A stretch of DNA of 64,000 nt from Agrococcus baldri (GCA_900114805.1 FOZN01000003.1:1-64000); one strand, 5' to 3'. Shown: positions 16,873-25,362, counted from the first letter of the stretch. A program made the numbers and translations. Notes: generated by a model not told the origin, from the letters alone.

Positions 16873-17700
16873 CTAGAGGTTGTAGTCGACGACGACGGGG
16901 GCGTGGTCCGACCAGCGGGTGTCGTATGAGGGGTAGCGGTCGACGCGGTACTCGCTCGCGACGGCCGCGAGCGCGGGCGATGCCATCTGGTAGTCGATGC
17001 GCCAGCCGGTGTCGGTGTCGAAGGCCTTGCCGCGCTGCGACCACCAGGTGTAGGGGCCGTCGACCTCCGGATGCGCGGCGCGGCCGACGTCGACCCAGCC
17101 GTGACCGCGACCGCGCACGCCGTCGACGCCGGTCACCATGCCGGTGCCGAAGAAGCGGTCGAAGTAGGAGCGCTCCTGGGGCAGGAAGCCGGCGCTCTTC
17201 TGGTTGCCGCGCCAGTTCTTGATGTCGAGCGGCGTGTGGCCGACGTTGAGGTCGCCCATCACCACGACGTGCTCGCTGTGCGCGCGCAGCTGCGGCAGCC
17301 GCTTGGCCATCGAGTCGAGGAAGCGGTACTTGTCGTCCTGCTTCGGCGTGCCCACCGCGCCCGAGTGCACGTAGGCCGAGACCACCGTCAGCAGCGTCTC
17401 GCCGATCAGGAAGTCGGCCTCGAGCCAGCGGCCCTTGGTGTCGAAGGTCTTCAGGCCGATGTCGGTGCGGTGCGCGATCGAGGGCTCGCGCGAGAGCACC
17501 GCGACGCCGGCACGGCCCTTCGCGGTGGCGGGGTCGTGCAGCATGTGCCAGCCGGGCACGAGCGGCAGCAGATCCTCATCCTGCGCGCGCACCTCCTGCA
17601 GCGCGACGATGTCGAATCCGCCGGACTCGAGCCACTCGCCCATGCCCTTGCGGAACGCGGCGCGGACGCCGTTGACGTTGACGGAGGCGATGCGGACCAT
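16873..17700 (-). CDS. xthA: exodeoxyribonuclease III / AP endonuclease
   Basis: A 275-residue EEP-fold nuclease. The start MVRIASVNVNGVRAA with metal-binding Asn, ALQEVRAQ (catalytic Glu), GDLNVGHTPLDI (Asp/Asn pair) and the C-terminal SDHAPVVVDY (catalytic His) are all in order. It incises DNA at abasic sites and removes 3' blocking groups. The start at 17700 is supported by TAGGCT seven bases upstream and by the conserved N-terminus; the open frame beyond it is not coding-like. Confidence 0.95.
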   Translation of the reverse strand: MVRIASVNVNGVRAAFRKGMGEWLESGGFDIVALQEVRAQDEDLLPLVPGWHMLHDPATAKGRAGVAVLSREPSIAHRTDIGLKTFDTKGRWLEADFLIGETLLTVVSAYVHSGAVGTPKQDDKYRFLDSMAKRLPQLRAHSEHVVVMGDLNVGHTPLDIKNWRGNQKSAGFLPQERSYFDRFFGTGMVTGVDGVRGRGHGWVDVGRAAHPEVDGPYTWWSQRGKAFDTDTGWRIDYQMASPALAAVASEYRVDRYPSYDTRWSDHAPVVVDYNL

Positions 17701-17707
17701 GTCTTCG

Positions 17708-17713
17708 AGCCTA
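17708..17713 (-). promoter_or_regulatory. -10 box of xthA-trpS-GNAT (leaderless)
   Basis: On the minus strand TAGGCT ends 7 nt before the xthA ATG at 17700; no Shine-Dalgarno sequence intervenes. Confidence 0.55.
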
Positions 17714-17792
17714 CCGACCGCGGCCGACACCCTCGCGCGCTGCGGACGGCGACGGATGCGCGTGCCGGGGACGCTGCGCGCTGCCGGTCCCG

Positions 17793-18767
17793 TCAGCGGG
17801 CGCGCTTCGCGAGCCGCTTGTGCATCTTCACGGGATCGTCGCCGTCCTTGCGGCTCTCCTGCAGCTCGTCGAGCAGCTCGCGCGCGCGCTCGGGGGTGAG
17901 CCGGGCATCGATGCCGCCGCTCTGCACGAGCCGCGTGTAGGCGCGGCCGGTCGCCCCGACCGCGACGAAGGCGAGCACGAGCAGGAGGATCTGCATGATG
18001 AAGCCGAGCCAGATGAGGATGATGACGGGAGCGGCGATGCCGGCGAGCAGCGGGTTGTTCTCGACTGCGCCGAACAGCAGCGTGGCGACCAGCTTGAGCC
18101 CGAAGAACGCGACGGCGCAGACGACGGCGGCGGGAACGATCTGCTTGGCAGGCAGCCGCAGGCGCCCGCCGAAGCGGAACAGCAGCAGCACGATCGAGGT
18201 GTCGAGCACGAGCTGGACGGCGATGCCGACGAGCTGTGTCGCCCACCCGAAGCCGAGCGCCTCCACGAGCGCGGTCGCGAGCACCTGCACGCCGGCCGAG
18301 ACGATCACCAGCACGCCGATCCCGACGCCGACGCCGAGGTCGCCGAGCTTCAGCAGCACGAAGTTCGCCGGCGGGTCGTCGAGGTCGAACATGGCGCGGA
18401 ATCCCTCGCGGCTCACGGCGACCCACGCGATCGCTGTGAACAGGATCGACGCGGCCGCGATCGCGCCGGCCCAACCGACGATGCTCGACCCGGTCAGCGC
18501 CTCGACGTCGAGCGCGCCGCCCTCGCCCTCGCCGCCGATCAGGCCGGGGATCGAGCGCGAGATGGACTCGATCACCGCGGTGCGCAGCTCGACGTTGCCG
18601 CCCAGCACCGCCATGAAGATCGCGAACGCGACGAAGAGCGCGGCGAACAGCGACAGGAATGCCTGCAGCGTCATGCCCTGCGCGAGCACCGGCCCGCGCG
18701 TCGCGCTGTATCGCTGCCAGGCGCGCATCGGCCTGGAGTGCATGATCCGCTCGATCAGCTGCTTCAT
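17793..18767 (-). CDS. YihY/virulence factor BrkB family inner-membrane protein
   Basis: A 324-residue membrane protein with about six hydrophobic segments, long segments near residues 32-55, 85-112, 140-185 and 235-270. The layout, ending in LGFIMQILLLVLAFVAVGA and a charged ~55-residue tail, matches the YihY/BrkB family. Despite older names (ribonuclease BN, serum resistance) the function is not established. The ATG has a GGAGGGG ribosome site. A TACGCT box on the minus strand at 18806-18811 overlaps the opposing ptsI -10 box by two bases. Confidence 0.85.
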   Translation of the reverse strand: MKQLIERIMHSRPMRAWQRYSATRGPVLAQGMTLQAFLSLFAALFVAFAIFMAVLGGNVELRTAVIESISRSIPGLIGGEGEGGALDVEALTGSSIVGWAGAIAAASILFTAIAWVAVSREGFRAMFDLDDPPANFVLLKLGDLGVGVGIGVLVIVSAGVQVLATALVEALGFGWATQLVGIAVQLVLDTSIVLLLFRFGGRLRLPAKQIVPAAVVCAVAFFGLKLVATLLFGAVENNPLLAGIAAPVIILIWLGFIMQILLLVLAFVAVGATGRAYTRLVQSGGIDARLTPERARELLDELQESRKDGDDPVKMHKRLAKRAR

Positions 18768-18805
18768 GACGGCCCCTCCGCTTCTTTCGCGATGGTCGGG
18801 TGGCC

Positions 18806-18815
18806 AGCGTAGTGT
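18806..18815. promoter_or_regulatory. overlapping divergent -10 boxes for brkB-like gene and ptsI
   Basis: Minus-strand TACGCT (18806-18811) serves the BrkB-like gene, about 40 nt from its start and with a ribosome site between. Plus-strand TAGTGT (18810-18815) ends 6 nt before the ptsI ATG, with no ribosome site, so ptsI should be leaderless. The two boxes share two bases, so polymerase cannot occupy both at once. Confidence 0.5.
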
Positions 18816-18821
18816 GGCCGC

Positions 18822-20468
18822 ATGAGTGCGCTCTCAGGAGTCGGAGTCGGTCGCGGCATCGCCGTCGCGAAGGTGCTGAGGATGCCCGAGCCGCTGGCTC
18901 CGCCCAGCGACGAGCCGCTGGCGGCGGACGCCGACGGCGAGCACCAGCGGGTGCAGACGGCGCTGGCCGAGGTCGCCGCCGATCTGAGCGCGCGCGCCGC
19001 AGCCGCCGGGGGCGACGCCCAGCAGGTGCTGGAGGCGGCAGCGCTGATGGCGCAGGACCCGGCGATCCTCGACGATGTGCGCGCCCGCCTGGGCGGCGGC
19101 GCGAACGCCGAGAAGGCGACGTGGGATGCGTACGCGGCGTTCCGCGACATGCTCACCGAGATGGGCGGCTACATGGCCGAACGCGCCACCGACCTCGACG
19201 ACGTCGCCCAGCGTGTCGTCGCGCAGCTGCGCGGGGTGCCCGCGCCCGGCGTTCCCGCCTCGGACGAGCCCTTCATCCTCGTCGCGCGCGATCTCGCCCC
19301 GGCCGACACGGCCACGCTCGACCTGGAGAAGACGCTCGCGCTCGTCACGCAGGACGGCGGGCCCACCTCGCACACCGCGATCCTCGCCCGCTCCAAGTCG
19401 CTGCCGGCGGTCGTGGGCGTCGTGGGTGCGCTCGACGCGATGGCCGACGGCCAGCTCGTGATCGTGGACGCGAAGGCCGGCACCGTCGTGCTCGACCCCG
19501 ACGACGCATCCGTCACCGCAGCTCGTGCCGAGCGCGAGACCCGACTGGCGGCCGCCACGGCGCCCATCACCGAGGGCGCGCTGGCCGACGGCACGACGGT
19601 GCCGCTGATGGCGAACGTCGGCTCGGCGAAGGATGCGCCCGGCGCGGTGGCGCTGGGCGCGGAGGGCGTGGGGCTGTTCCGCACCGAGTTCCTCTTCCTG
19701 GGCGCCACCTCCGCCCCGACGGTGGAGGAGCAGACGAAGGCGTACACCGACGTGCTGCAGGCCTTCCCCGGGAAGAAGGTGGTCGTGCGCGTGCTCGACG
19801 CGGGCGCCGACAAGCCGCTGTCCTTCCTGAACGACGCGCACGAGGAGAACCCGGCGCTCGGCCTGCGCGGCATCCGTGCGCTGCGGGCGAGCGAGCAGAT
19901 CCTGCGCGACCAGCTCACGGCCCTCGCCGCGGCGCAGGCGGCGACCGAGGCCGAGCTGTACGTGATGGCGCCGATGATCGCCGACCGCGAGGAGACCGAG
20001 TACTTCGTCTCGCTCGGCAAGGAGCTCGGGCTCGAGCGGGTGGGCGCGATGGCCGAGGTGCCGTCGATCGCGGTGCTCGCCGACCAGGTGCTCGAGGTGG
20101 CCGACTTCGTCTCCATCGGCACGAACGACCTGACCCAGTACACGATGGCTGCCGACCGCCAGCTCGGCAGCGTCTCCGCCATGCAGGACCCCTGGCACCC
20201 GGCGGTGCTGCGGCTGGTGAAGATGCTGGGGGATGCGGGCAGCTCGGCGGGCAAGCCGGTGGGCGTGTGCGGCGAGGCCGCCGCCGACCCCGGCCTGGCG
20301 GTCGTGCTCGTGGGGCTGGGCGTGACCTCGCTGTCGATGAGCGCGTCAGCGATCGCCGACGTGCGGGCGGAGCTGCTGACGGTCACACTGGACGAGGCCA
20401 AGGCGCGGGCGGCACGGGCGCTCGCCGCCACCTCTGCGGCCGCCGCCCGGCAGGCCGCCACGGTCTGA
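18822..20468 (+). CDS. ptsI: PTS enzyme I (phosphoenolpyruvate-protein phosphotransferase)
   Basis: A 548-residue enzyme I. The phosphorylated histidine is in GGPTSHTAIL (His184), the PEP-binding core shows GVGLFRTEFLF and GTNDLTQYTMAADR, and the C-terminal catalytic Cys is in GVCGEAAAD. It autophosphorylates from PEP and passes phosphate to HPr. No ptsH lies next to it; the only other PTS-like gene in the window is the EIIA-like gene at 41647. The stop codon is the first unit of a 17-bp tandem array. Confidence 0.95.
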   Translation: MSALSGVGVGRGIAVAKVLRMPEPLAPPSDEPLAADADGEHQRVQTALAEVAADLSARAAAAGGDAQQVLEAAALMAQDPAILDDVRARLGGGANAEKATWDAYAAFRDMLTEMGGYMAERATDLDDVAQRVVAQLRGVPAPGVPASDEPFILVARDLAPADTATLDLEKTLALVTQDGGPTSHTAILARSKSLPAVVGVVGALDAMADGQLVIVDAKAGTVVLDPDDASVTAARAERETRLAAATAPITEGALADGTTVPLMANVGSAKDAPGAVALGAEGVGLFRTEFLFLGATSAPTVEEQTKAYTDVLQAFPGKKVVVRVLDAGADKPLSFLNDAHEENPALGLRGIRALRASEQILRDQLTALAAAQAATEAELYVMAPMIADREETEYFVSLGKELGLERVGAMAEVPSIAVLADQVLEVADFVSIGTNDLTQYTMAADRQLGSVSAMQDPWHPAVLRLVKMLGDAGSSAGKPVGVCGEAAADPGLAVVLVGLGVTSLSMSASAIADVRAELLTVTLDEAKARAARALAATSAAAARQAATV

Positions 20469-20562
20469 TCCTCGGAGCCGCGTGACCTTCGGCACCACCT
20501 GACGCTCGGCGCCGCGTGACCTCAGCGCCGCCTGACCCTCAGCGCCGCCTGACCCTCAGCGC
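20466..20562 (+). repeat. 17-bp tandem array of stop-codon-bearing units between ptsI and the GTPase gene
   Basis: TGA occurs at 20466, 20483, 20500, 20517, 20533 and 20550, spacings 17, 17, 17, 16 and 17, each followed by a degenerate CCTC(G/A)GCGCCGC unit. The first TGA is the ptsI stop. The last three units also carry TCA (20522, 20539, 20556), and the last of these is the stop of the opposing GTPase gene. The array therefore appears to be built from the shared gene ends themselves. Confidence 0.8.
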
Positions 20563-22175
20563 TTGCGGCCGCTCGCGCGCGCGAGCGCGACCGCGAACTG
20601 GCGCGCCCGCTCGCGCTCGCCCTCGATCGGCAGCACGACGCTCTCGAGCGCGACTGCGCCGACCTGCTTGCGCAGCCGCCGCCGCGCCCGCGCGCGGCGT
20701 GCGGCGCCCACGGCACCGCCGATGGCCGCGCCGATCAAGCCCAGCAGGATGCCCACCAGCACGCCGCCCAGCAGCCCGACGAGCGGGATCGGCCAGCCGT
20801 CGAGCCAGGTCTCCGTCCCCTCGAACTGCGGGATCGCCGGCGCCACCATGCCCCACAGCGGCAGCACGATCGGCAGCAGCAGCCACACACCCCCGATGAC
20901 CGCGACGAGCAGCGCGAGCCACTGGATGGCAGCGAGCAGCGGCCACCACCAGGAGCCGCGCGCGCCGAGGTCGGTGCGGGCGACCGCTCGGTCGAGCTCC
21001 GACGGCAGCGCCTCGAGCGCATCCGCCGCATGCTCGTGGATCGCAGCGGCCCAGCCGTCGCCGAGCCCCGCAGCGGCTGCATCCGCATAGGCGCGCACCG
21101 CGAGCCCCGCCTGCGCGCGCTGCGCGGCGTTCATCGGCGGCATGCCGGTCCGGTGCACCTCGGCGTCTCGGCCACGGTCGCGGCCGAGCGCCAGGTGCAG
21201 CCGGCGCAGCGGATCGGGAGCCAGCCGCAGCAGCCACGCGGTCAGCGGCCAGCCGGTGACCTGCCCGGCGCGCTTGCGGTACGAGTCCGCCACCGCCTGC
21301 GCGACCGCGTCGACGTTCGCGGCGCGCGAGAGGCCGCGCTCGAGCTGCTGCACATCGGCGCCACGCATCTTGCCCGGCACGCCTGCGGCCTCGAGGCGCC
21401 CGGCGATGGACCGCACGTCTGCCGAGAGCCGCTGCGACGCCGCCTTGCGCTCCGCGGCGAAGCGCGCGATCAGTGCGCGCAGCGCGTCGACGCCGGTGCC
21501 CTCGGTCGCCGAGACCGGCAGCACCTGCACCCGCTCGAGCCCGTCGCGCCGCAGCAGTCCGCGCAGCGAGTCGACGACCTGCTCGACCTCGCCGGGCGGC
21601 AGGCGGTCGACCTGGTTGAGCACGGCGGCGGTGACGGATGCGTGCGTGGCCAGCGGCGCGATGAAGTCGCGGTGGATGACGGCGTCGGCGTACTTCTGCG
21701 GGTCGACCACCCAGACCAGCACGTCGACCTGTCCGGCGAGCCGCTCGGCGATCGCCCGGTGATCGAGGGCGACGGAGTCGAAGTCGGGCAGGTCGAGCAG
21801 GATGAGCGAGAGGTCCTGGCCTGCGGCGAACGGCACCTCCATCACGCGCCGGTCGCCGACCTGCAGCCAGTCGAGCAGAGCGGATGCGCCGCGCGGGTTC
21901 CACACGGCCGCGAGCGGCACCGAGGTGGTCGGCCTCCCCACGTGCGTGCGGGCGATCGGCTCGCCCGCCAGCGCGTTCATCAGCGAGGACTTGCCGGAGC
22001 CGGTGGCGCCGAAGAACCCCACCACGGTGTGCTCGCTCGAGAGCGCCCGCCGCTCTCCCGCGCGCTCGGCGATGCGCCGCACCTGCTCGAGCTCGTCGGT
22101 CGGCACGCGGCCGGCGCCCAGCTCCGCAGCCTCGGAGAGCGCCCCGAGCAGCTGGTCGACGCTCGGCTCGCTCAT
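20556..22175 (-). CDS. membrane-associated dynamin/Era-like GTPase, second of pair
   Basis: A 539-residue GTPase. G1 is GATGSGKSS (about residues 56-64), G2-like RPTTSVP follows, G3 is LDLPDFDS and G4 is NQVD. The C-terminal third has two hydrophobic regions (WWWPLLAAIQWLALLVAVIG onward and PLVGLLGGVLVGILLGLIG) followed by an Arg-rich cytoplasmic tail. It overlaps the upstream GTPase gene (ATGA), so the two proteins are made together, as with bacterial dynamin-like pairs such as IniA/IniC or DynA/DynB. Function is unproven; membrane remodelling or surveillance is an inference. Confidence 0.8.
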   Translation of the reverse strand: MSEPSVDQLLGALSEAAELGAGRVPTDELEQVRRIAERAGERRALSSEHTVVGFFGATGSGKSSLMNALAGEPIARTHVGRPTTSVPLAAVWNPRGASALLDWLQVGDRRVMEVPFAAGQDLSLILLDLPDFDSVALDHRAIAERLAGQVDVLVWVVDPQKYADAVIHRDFIAPLATHASVTAAVLNQVDRLPPGEVEQVVDSLRGLLRRDGLERVQVLPVSATEGTGVDALRALIARFAAERKAASQRLSADVRSIAGRLEAAGVPGKMRGADVQQLERGLSRAANVDAVAQAVADSYRKRAGQVTGWPLTAWLLRLAPDPLRRLHLALGRDRGRDAEVHRTGMPPMNAAQRAQAGLAVRAYADAAAAGLGDGWAAAIHEHAADALEALPSELDRAVARTDLGARGSWWWPLLAAIQWLALLVAVIGGVWLLLPIVLPLWGMVAPAIPQFEGTETWLDGWPIPLVGLLGGVLVGILLGLIGAAIGGAVGAARRARARRRLRKQVGAVALESVVLPIEGERERARQFAVALARASGRKR

Positions 22176-24082
22176 CGGTCGGCCTCGCCCGGGCCCAGCT
22201 CGCGGTGCTCCGTCGTCTCGCCCGGCGCCAGCTCGCGGATCTCCGTCGCCTCACCGTCGATGGCCGACTCGCCCTCGTCGTCGAGCGCCTCCGCCTCGAC
22301 CAAGTCGCTCGGCAGCAGCGAGCGCGAGTGCTCGCCGGTGGACGTGCCGACGCCGGCCATCGCGGTCTGCAGCTCGATCGCGGCATCGCGCAGCGCGTCG
22401 CCGTCGGCGCCCGCCTCCACCGGCGCCAGCAGCGCATCCCAGCGGGCCGCCTCCGCATCCATCAGCACGTGCACGCGTGCTTCGAGATCCTGGCGAGCCT
22501 GCGCGGCCAGGCGACGCACCGCATCCTCCCCGAAGATCGTCTCGAGCAGCTTCTGGCCGACGACGGCCGAGCCGCCGGCGATGGCGAGCTCACCGCCGGT
22601 GAGGCCGCCGGTCGAGGCGAACACGACCACCATGAGCGCGACCGTGATGACGTTGAGCCCGAGCGACATCACGCGGGCCTTGGTGCGCTTGCCGGCGGCC
22701 TGCTCGGTGATTAGCTCGATGAGCCCCTGCTGCCACCCGCGCACGAGCCGCGAAGCCCGCTCGGGCAGCTCCGGCGACGGATGCGCGAGGTCGGCGCCGC
22801 TGGTGAGCTGCCTGCCGACCGCGCTCTGCCGCACTCGGCTCCATGCCTCGGACGCCGCGCGCCCGGCCTCGTCGACCATGACGGCGTGGAGCCCCGACTC
22901 GATCTCGTGCTCCACCTCGATCGCCGGTGCCGGCCGGCCCTGGAACCAGGCGGTGACCCTGTCGCGCGTCCGGGAGAACCAGGACTCGAGCGTGCGGAAG
23001 ACGTCGGAGGTGCCGACGAAGTCCTGCCAGCGCGCGAGCACCTCGCCGCGCAGCAGCACGCCGTCGCGGGTCGCGTCGGCGACGCGCTCCGCCGCATCGC
23101 CGTGGACCGTCGAGATGGTCTCGCGCAGGTCGTCCGCGACCACGATCTGCTCGTCCCTCGCCTCGGCGACGGCGCGCGCGGTGACGCAGAGCCGCTCGAC
23201 GGTGCCGGCGAGCGTGCGCCCGGCGATGCGGGCCCGCTCGGCGCGATCGCCGGCGATGGCGGTGAGCCAGCCGCGGATGCCCGCGACGGCCTGCTCGGGC
23301 AGCATGCCGCGGTCGTCGAGCTGTGACTCGGTGACGACGAACACCGGTGCGGTGCCGAGCCCGCGCAGCCCCAGCATCTGGCGGAGGTCGGCCTCGACCT
23401 CGGCCTCGGCTCCCGCCGGCACGCGGTTCAGCACCACCCCGACGGTGATGTCGCGCGCGGCGGCGTCGTCGAGCAGCTTCCATGGCACGGCGTCGGCGTA
23501 GCGGTTGGCGGTGGTGCCGAACAGCCACAGGTCGGCTGCCGCGAGCAGCTGGGCGGCCAACTCGCGGTTCTCGTCTGCGATCGAGTCGACGTCGGGCGCG
23601 TCGAGGATCGCCACGTCCCGCGGCACCCGCTCGTCGGCGACCAGCACCACCGAGCCGATCTGCGCGGCATCGGGCTCCTCGCCCGCCAGGTTCGAGGGCG
23701 CCTCGCGCACTGTGCCGGTCACGCGGGCAAGGCCGGGCAGGATGCGCGTGGAGGCGAACCAGGCGGCGTCGGCGGGGGAGTGCAGCAGGATCGGCTGCCG
23801 GGTGGTCGGGCGGATGACCCCGGTGCGAGTGACGGGGATGCCGACGAGCGCGTTCACGAGGGTCGACTTGCCCGCACCGGTGGAGCCGCCGACCACCGCC
23901 AGCAGCGGCGCCTCGAGGTTGCTCAGCCGCGGCTGGATGTAGTCGTCGATCTGCCGCACCGCGGATCTGCGCGCATCCCGCGCGGCATCGGCGCCCGCGA
24001 CCGACAGCGGCAGCGCGACGCCGTCGAGCGCGCTCCGCAGGGCGTCGAGCCGGTCGAGCGCGGCGATCGTGGTGTCGTTCAC
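22172..24082 (-). CDS. dynamin-like GTPase, first of pair
   Basis: A 636-residue GTPase. G1 GGSTGAGKS (about 65-73) is followed by GVIRPTTRQP, G3 is DAPDVDS, but the G4 position reads NRVP instead of NKxD, so guanine specificity may be relaxed. A hydrophobic region (VMSLGLNVITVALMVVVFAS and a Gly/Ala-rich segment) lies about three quarters through, then a Glu-rich tail. I chose the GTG at 24080-24082 (VNDTTIAALD); the 52 codons further upstream look non-coding. It overlaps the second GTPase gene and the two are likely partners. Confidence 0.8.
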   Translation of the reverse strand: MNDTTIAALDRLDALRSALDGVALPLSVAGADAARDARRSAVRQIDDYIQPRLSNLEAPLLAVVGGSTGAGKSTLVNALVGIPVTRTGVIRPTTRQPILLHSPADAAWFASTRILPGLARVTGTVREAPSNLAGEEPDAAQIGSVVLVADERVPRDVAILDAPDVDSIADENRELAAQLLAAADLWLFGTTANRYADAVPWKLLDDAAARDITVGVVLNRVPAGAEAEVEADLRQMLGLRGLGTAPVFVVTESQLDDRGMLPEQAVAGIRGWLTAIAGDRAERARIAGRTLAGTVERLCVTARAVAEARDEQIVVADDLRETISTVHGDAAERVADATRDGVLLRGEVLARWQDFVGTSDVFRTLESWFSRTRDRVTAWFQGRPAPAIEVEHEIESGLHAVMVDEAGRAASEAWSRVRQSAVGRQLTSGADLAHPSPELPERASRLVRGWQQGLIELITEQAAGKRTKARVMSLGLNVITVALMVVVFASTGGLTGGELAIAGGSAVVGQKLLETIFGEDAVRRLAAQARQDLEARVHVLMDAEAARWDALLAPVEAGADGDALRDAAIELQTAMAGVGTSTGEHSRSLLPSDLVEAEALDDEGESAIDGEATEIRELAPGETTEHRELGPGEADR

Positions 24083-24128
24083 GCGGCTAGTCTGCCGCAC
24101 CGGCCGGAGCGGCCCCTCCGGCGTCGCC

Positions 24129-24614
24129 CTACCGCAGCGCGAGCAGCTCGACGCCGCCGAGCGCCAGCAGACCGAAGGCCACACCCCACACGACGATCGA
24201 GATGCACTGCCAGAGGATGACGGCGTTGCGCGAGGCACCGAAGGAGACCATCGCGCCGGAGGTGATCTGGCTGGGCAGCACCGTCTGGCCCAGCAGGCTC
24301 ACGCCCGGCACGCCGAAGCGATCGAACATGCGCTTGAGGCGCGCGCGCCGGGGCGAGAGCTCGGCCCGCGCTTCGCCGCGCCCATGCAGCACCTTGGCGC
24401 GCGCAGCATCTGCCGCGAAGACGAAGCCGAGCATCGACACGGCATTGCCGGCGATCGCGGCGACGATCGCGACGACGGGGTGCAGGCCGACGAGGACGCC
24501 GATCGCTGCGCCGAAGTAGCTCTCGACGAAGGGGATCGCGCTGATGAGCATGATGCCGATCCACTGTGCCCAGGCGGGTAGGCCGGCGGCGAAGTCGGAG
24601 AGGGCTTCGAGCAT
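24129..24614 (-). CDS. small multidrug-export family membrane protein (COG2426-like)
   Basis: A 161-residue protein with about four hydrophobic segments. The AIPFVESYFGAAIG block resembles the PxxExxGAI re-entrant motif of the small multidrug export (Sm_multidrug_ex) proteins, a distant relative of DedA/SNARE-associated proteins. The ATG at 24612-24614 has a GAAGGAT ribosome site, favouring it over an upstream in-frame start at 24680 that would lie inside the operator region. Transport activity is not demonstrated for most of the family. It is divergent from the XRE gene and may share its operator. Confidence 0.7.
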   Translation of the reverse strand: MLEALSDFAAGLPAWAQWIGIMLISAIPFVESYFGAAIGVLVGLHPVVAIVAAIAGNAVSMLGFVFAADAARAKVLHGRGEARAELSPRRARLKRMFDRFGVPGVSLLGQTVLPSQITSGAMVSFGASRNAVILWQCISIVVWGVAFGLLALGGVELLALR

Positions 24615-24654
24615 GAGGGGATCCTTCGGTCGAGGTGGTGGCGTGCGGCGCGGA

Positions 24655-24694
24655 GATGACAAGTGCGCTTGACATGTCAAGTCTGCTTGTCATC
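24655..24694. promoter_or_regulatory. 40-bp two-fold symmetric operator between the export gene and the XRE gene
   Basis: The halves GATGACAAG-N4-CTTGACA (24655-24674) and TGTCAAG-N4-CTTGTCATC (24675-24694) are reverse complements apart from the N4 spacers. The centre is the perfect 14-mer CTTGACATGTCAAG (24668-24681). A partial third site, TGTCAAGTACGCTT, follows at 24703. Four half-sites suggest cooperative binding of two dimers, and the XRE protein encoded 30 bp away is the natural candidate. Confidence 0.75.
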
Positions 24695-24715
24695 CACGCA
24701 TGTGTCAAGTACGCT
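24687..24715 (+). promoter_or_regulatory. promoter of the XRE regulator gene
   Basis: TTGTCA (24687-24692), a 17-bp spacer and TACGCT (24710-24715), ending 8 nt before the ATG at 24724. The -35 box is inside the palindromic operator and the spacer carries the extra half-site, so repression by occlusion is likely. The short distance implies a leaderless mRNA. This is the best -35/-10 pair in the window. Confidence 0.7.
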
Positions 24716-24723
24716 TTCCACAC

Positions 24724-24918
24724 ATGGAGAGTCGTGTCCGCGCACTGCGGATGGAGCGGGAGCTGTCGCAGCAGGCGCTCGCGACGGCCATGGGCGTCTC
24801 GCGCCAGACGATCAACGCGATCGAGACCGGCCGCTACGACCCCTCACTCACCCTCGCCGTGCATCTGGCGCGGCACTTCGGGACCACCGTGGAGGAGCTG
24901 TTCGATGTCGACGCGTAA
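24724..24918 (+). CDS. XRE-family HTH transcriptional regulator
   Basis: A 64-residue Cro/C1-type regulator that is essentially only the DNA-binding domain: SQQALATAMGVSRQTINAIE is the helix-turn-helix and GRYDPSLTLAVHLA the following helices, ending in TTVEELFDVDA, the usual short-XRE C-terminus. Such proteins commonly pair with a membrane protein gene, as here (the next gene overlaps by 14 bp). It probably binds the 40-bp palindrome upstream and controls itself, the membrane protein and perhaps the divergent export gene. Confidence 0.9.
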   Translation: MESRVRALRMERELSQQALATAMGVSRQTINAIETGRYDPSLTLAVHLARHFGTTVEELFDVDA

Positions 24919-25315
24919 GCGATTCGGGATGTCGTGGTGGAACGTCGTGATGGCGGCCGTGACGCTCATCGCCGGTGTCATCATGGCGGTGCTCGGGCGA
25001 TGGGTCGCCGCCGGCATCTTCCTGGTCGTGGCGCTCGCCATCGCGGGCAGCGCCGTCTACGCGCGATCGGGCCGGGCGAGCGACCTCACGCGGCTCAACG
25101 CGGCGGAGTACGTCGATGAGCGCGACCGCGCTGTCGGCACGCGGGCCCTTGCCATCGTCGGCGTCGTCGCGCTCCTGCTCACGATGACCGTCTTCGTCAT
25201 CGGCATGGTGCTGCTCGAGCCCGGCAGCCCGATGTTCGTGGTGCTCACCGGGCAGGTGCTCGCGCTGGCGGTCGCGTGGGCGATCGCGAATGTCGTCGCT
25301 CTGCGGCGCTCGTAG
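24905..25315 (+). CDS. small membrane protein co-transcribed with XRE regulator
   Basis: A 136-residue protein with four predicted hydrophobic segments in two pairs (about 10-28, 33-50, 77-100 and 108-130) and a central soluble stretch LNAAEYVDERDRAVGTRAL. I do not recognise a characterised family; the resemblance is to the small membrane proteins that accompany short XRE regulators. The start ATG lies inside the XRE gene, 14 bp before its end, so translation is coupled. A bidirectional hairpin terminator follows. Confidence 0.75.
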   Translation: MSTRKRFGMSWWNVVMAAVTLIAGVIMAVLGRWVAAGIFLVVALAIAGSAVYARSGRASDLTRLNAAEYVDERDRAVGTRALAIVGVVALLLTMTVFVIGMVLLEPGSPMFVVLTGQVLALAVAWAIANVVALRRS

Positions 25316-25333
25316 TCGCCGCTGCTGACGAAC

Positions 25334-25362
25334 AAGGCCGGATCCCCGAGAGGTCCGGCCTT
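25334..25362. terminator. bidirectional terminator, XRE operon / sdh operon
   Basis: AAGGCCGGA (25334-25342) pairs with TCCGGCCTT (25354-25362) around an 11-nt loop, between convergent operons. The right side continues CTTC, and the left arm begins with AA, giving short U-tracts in both directions. Confidence 0.8.
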
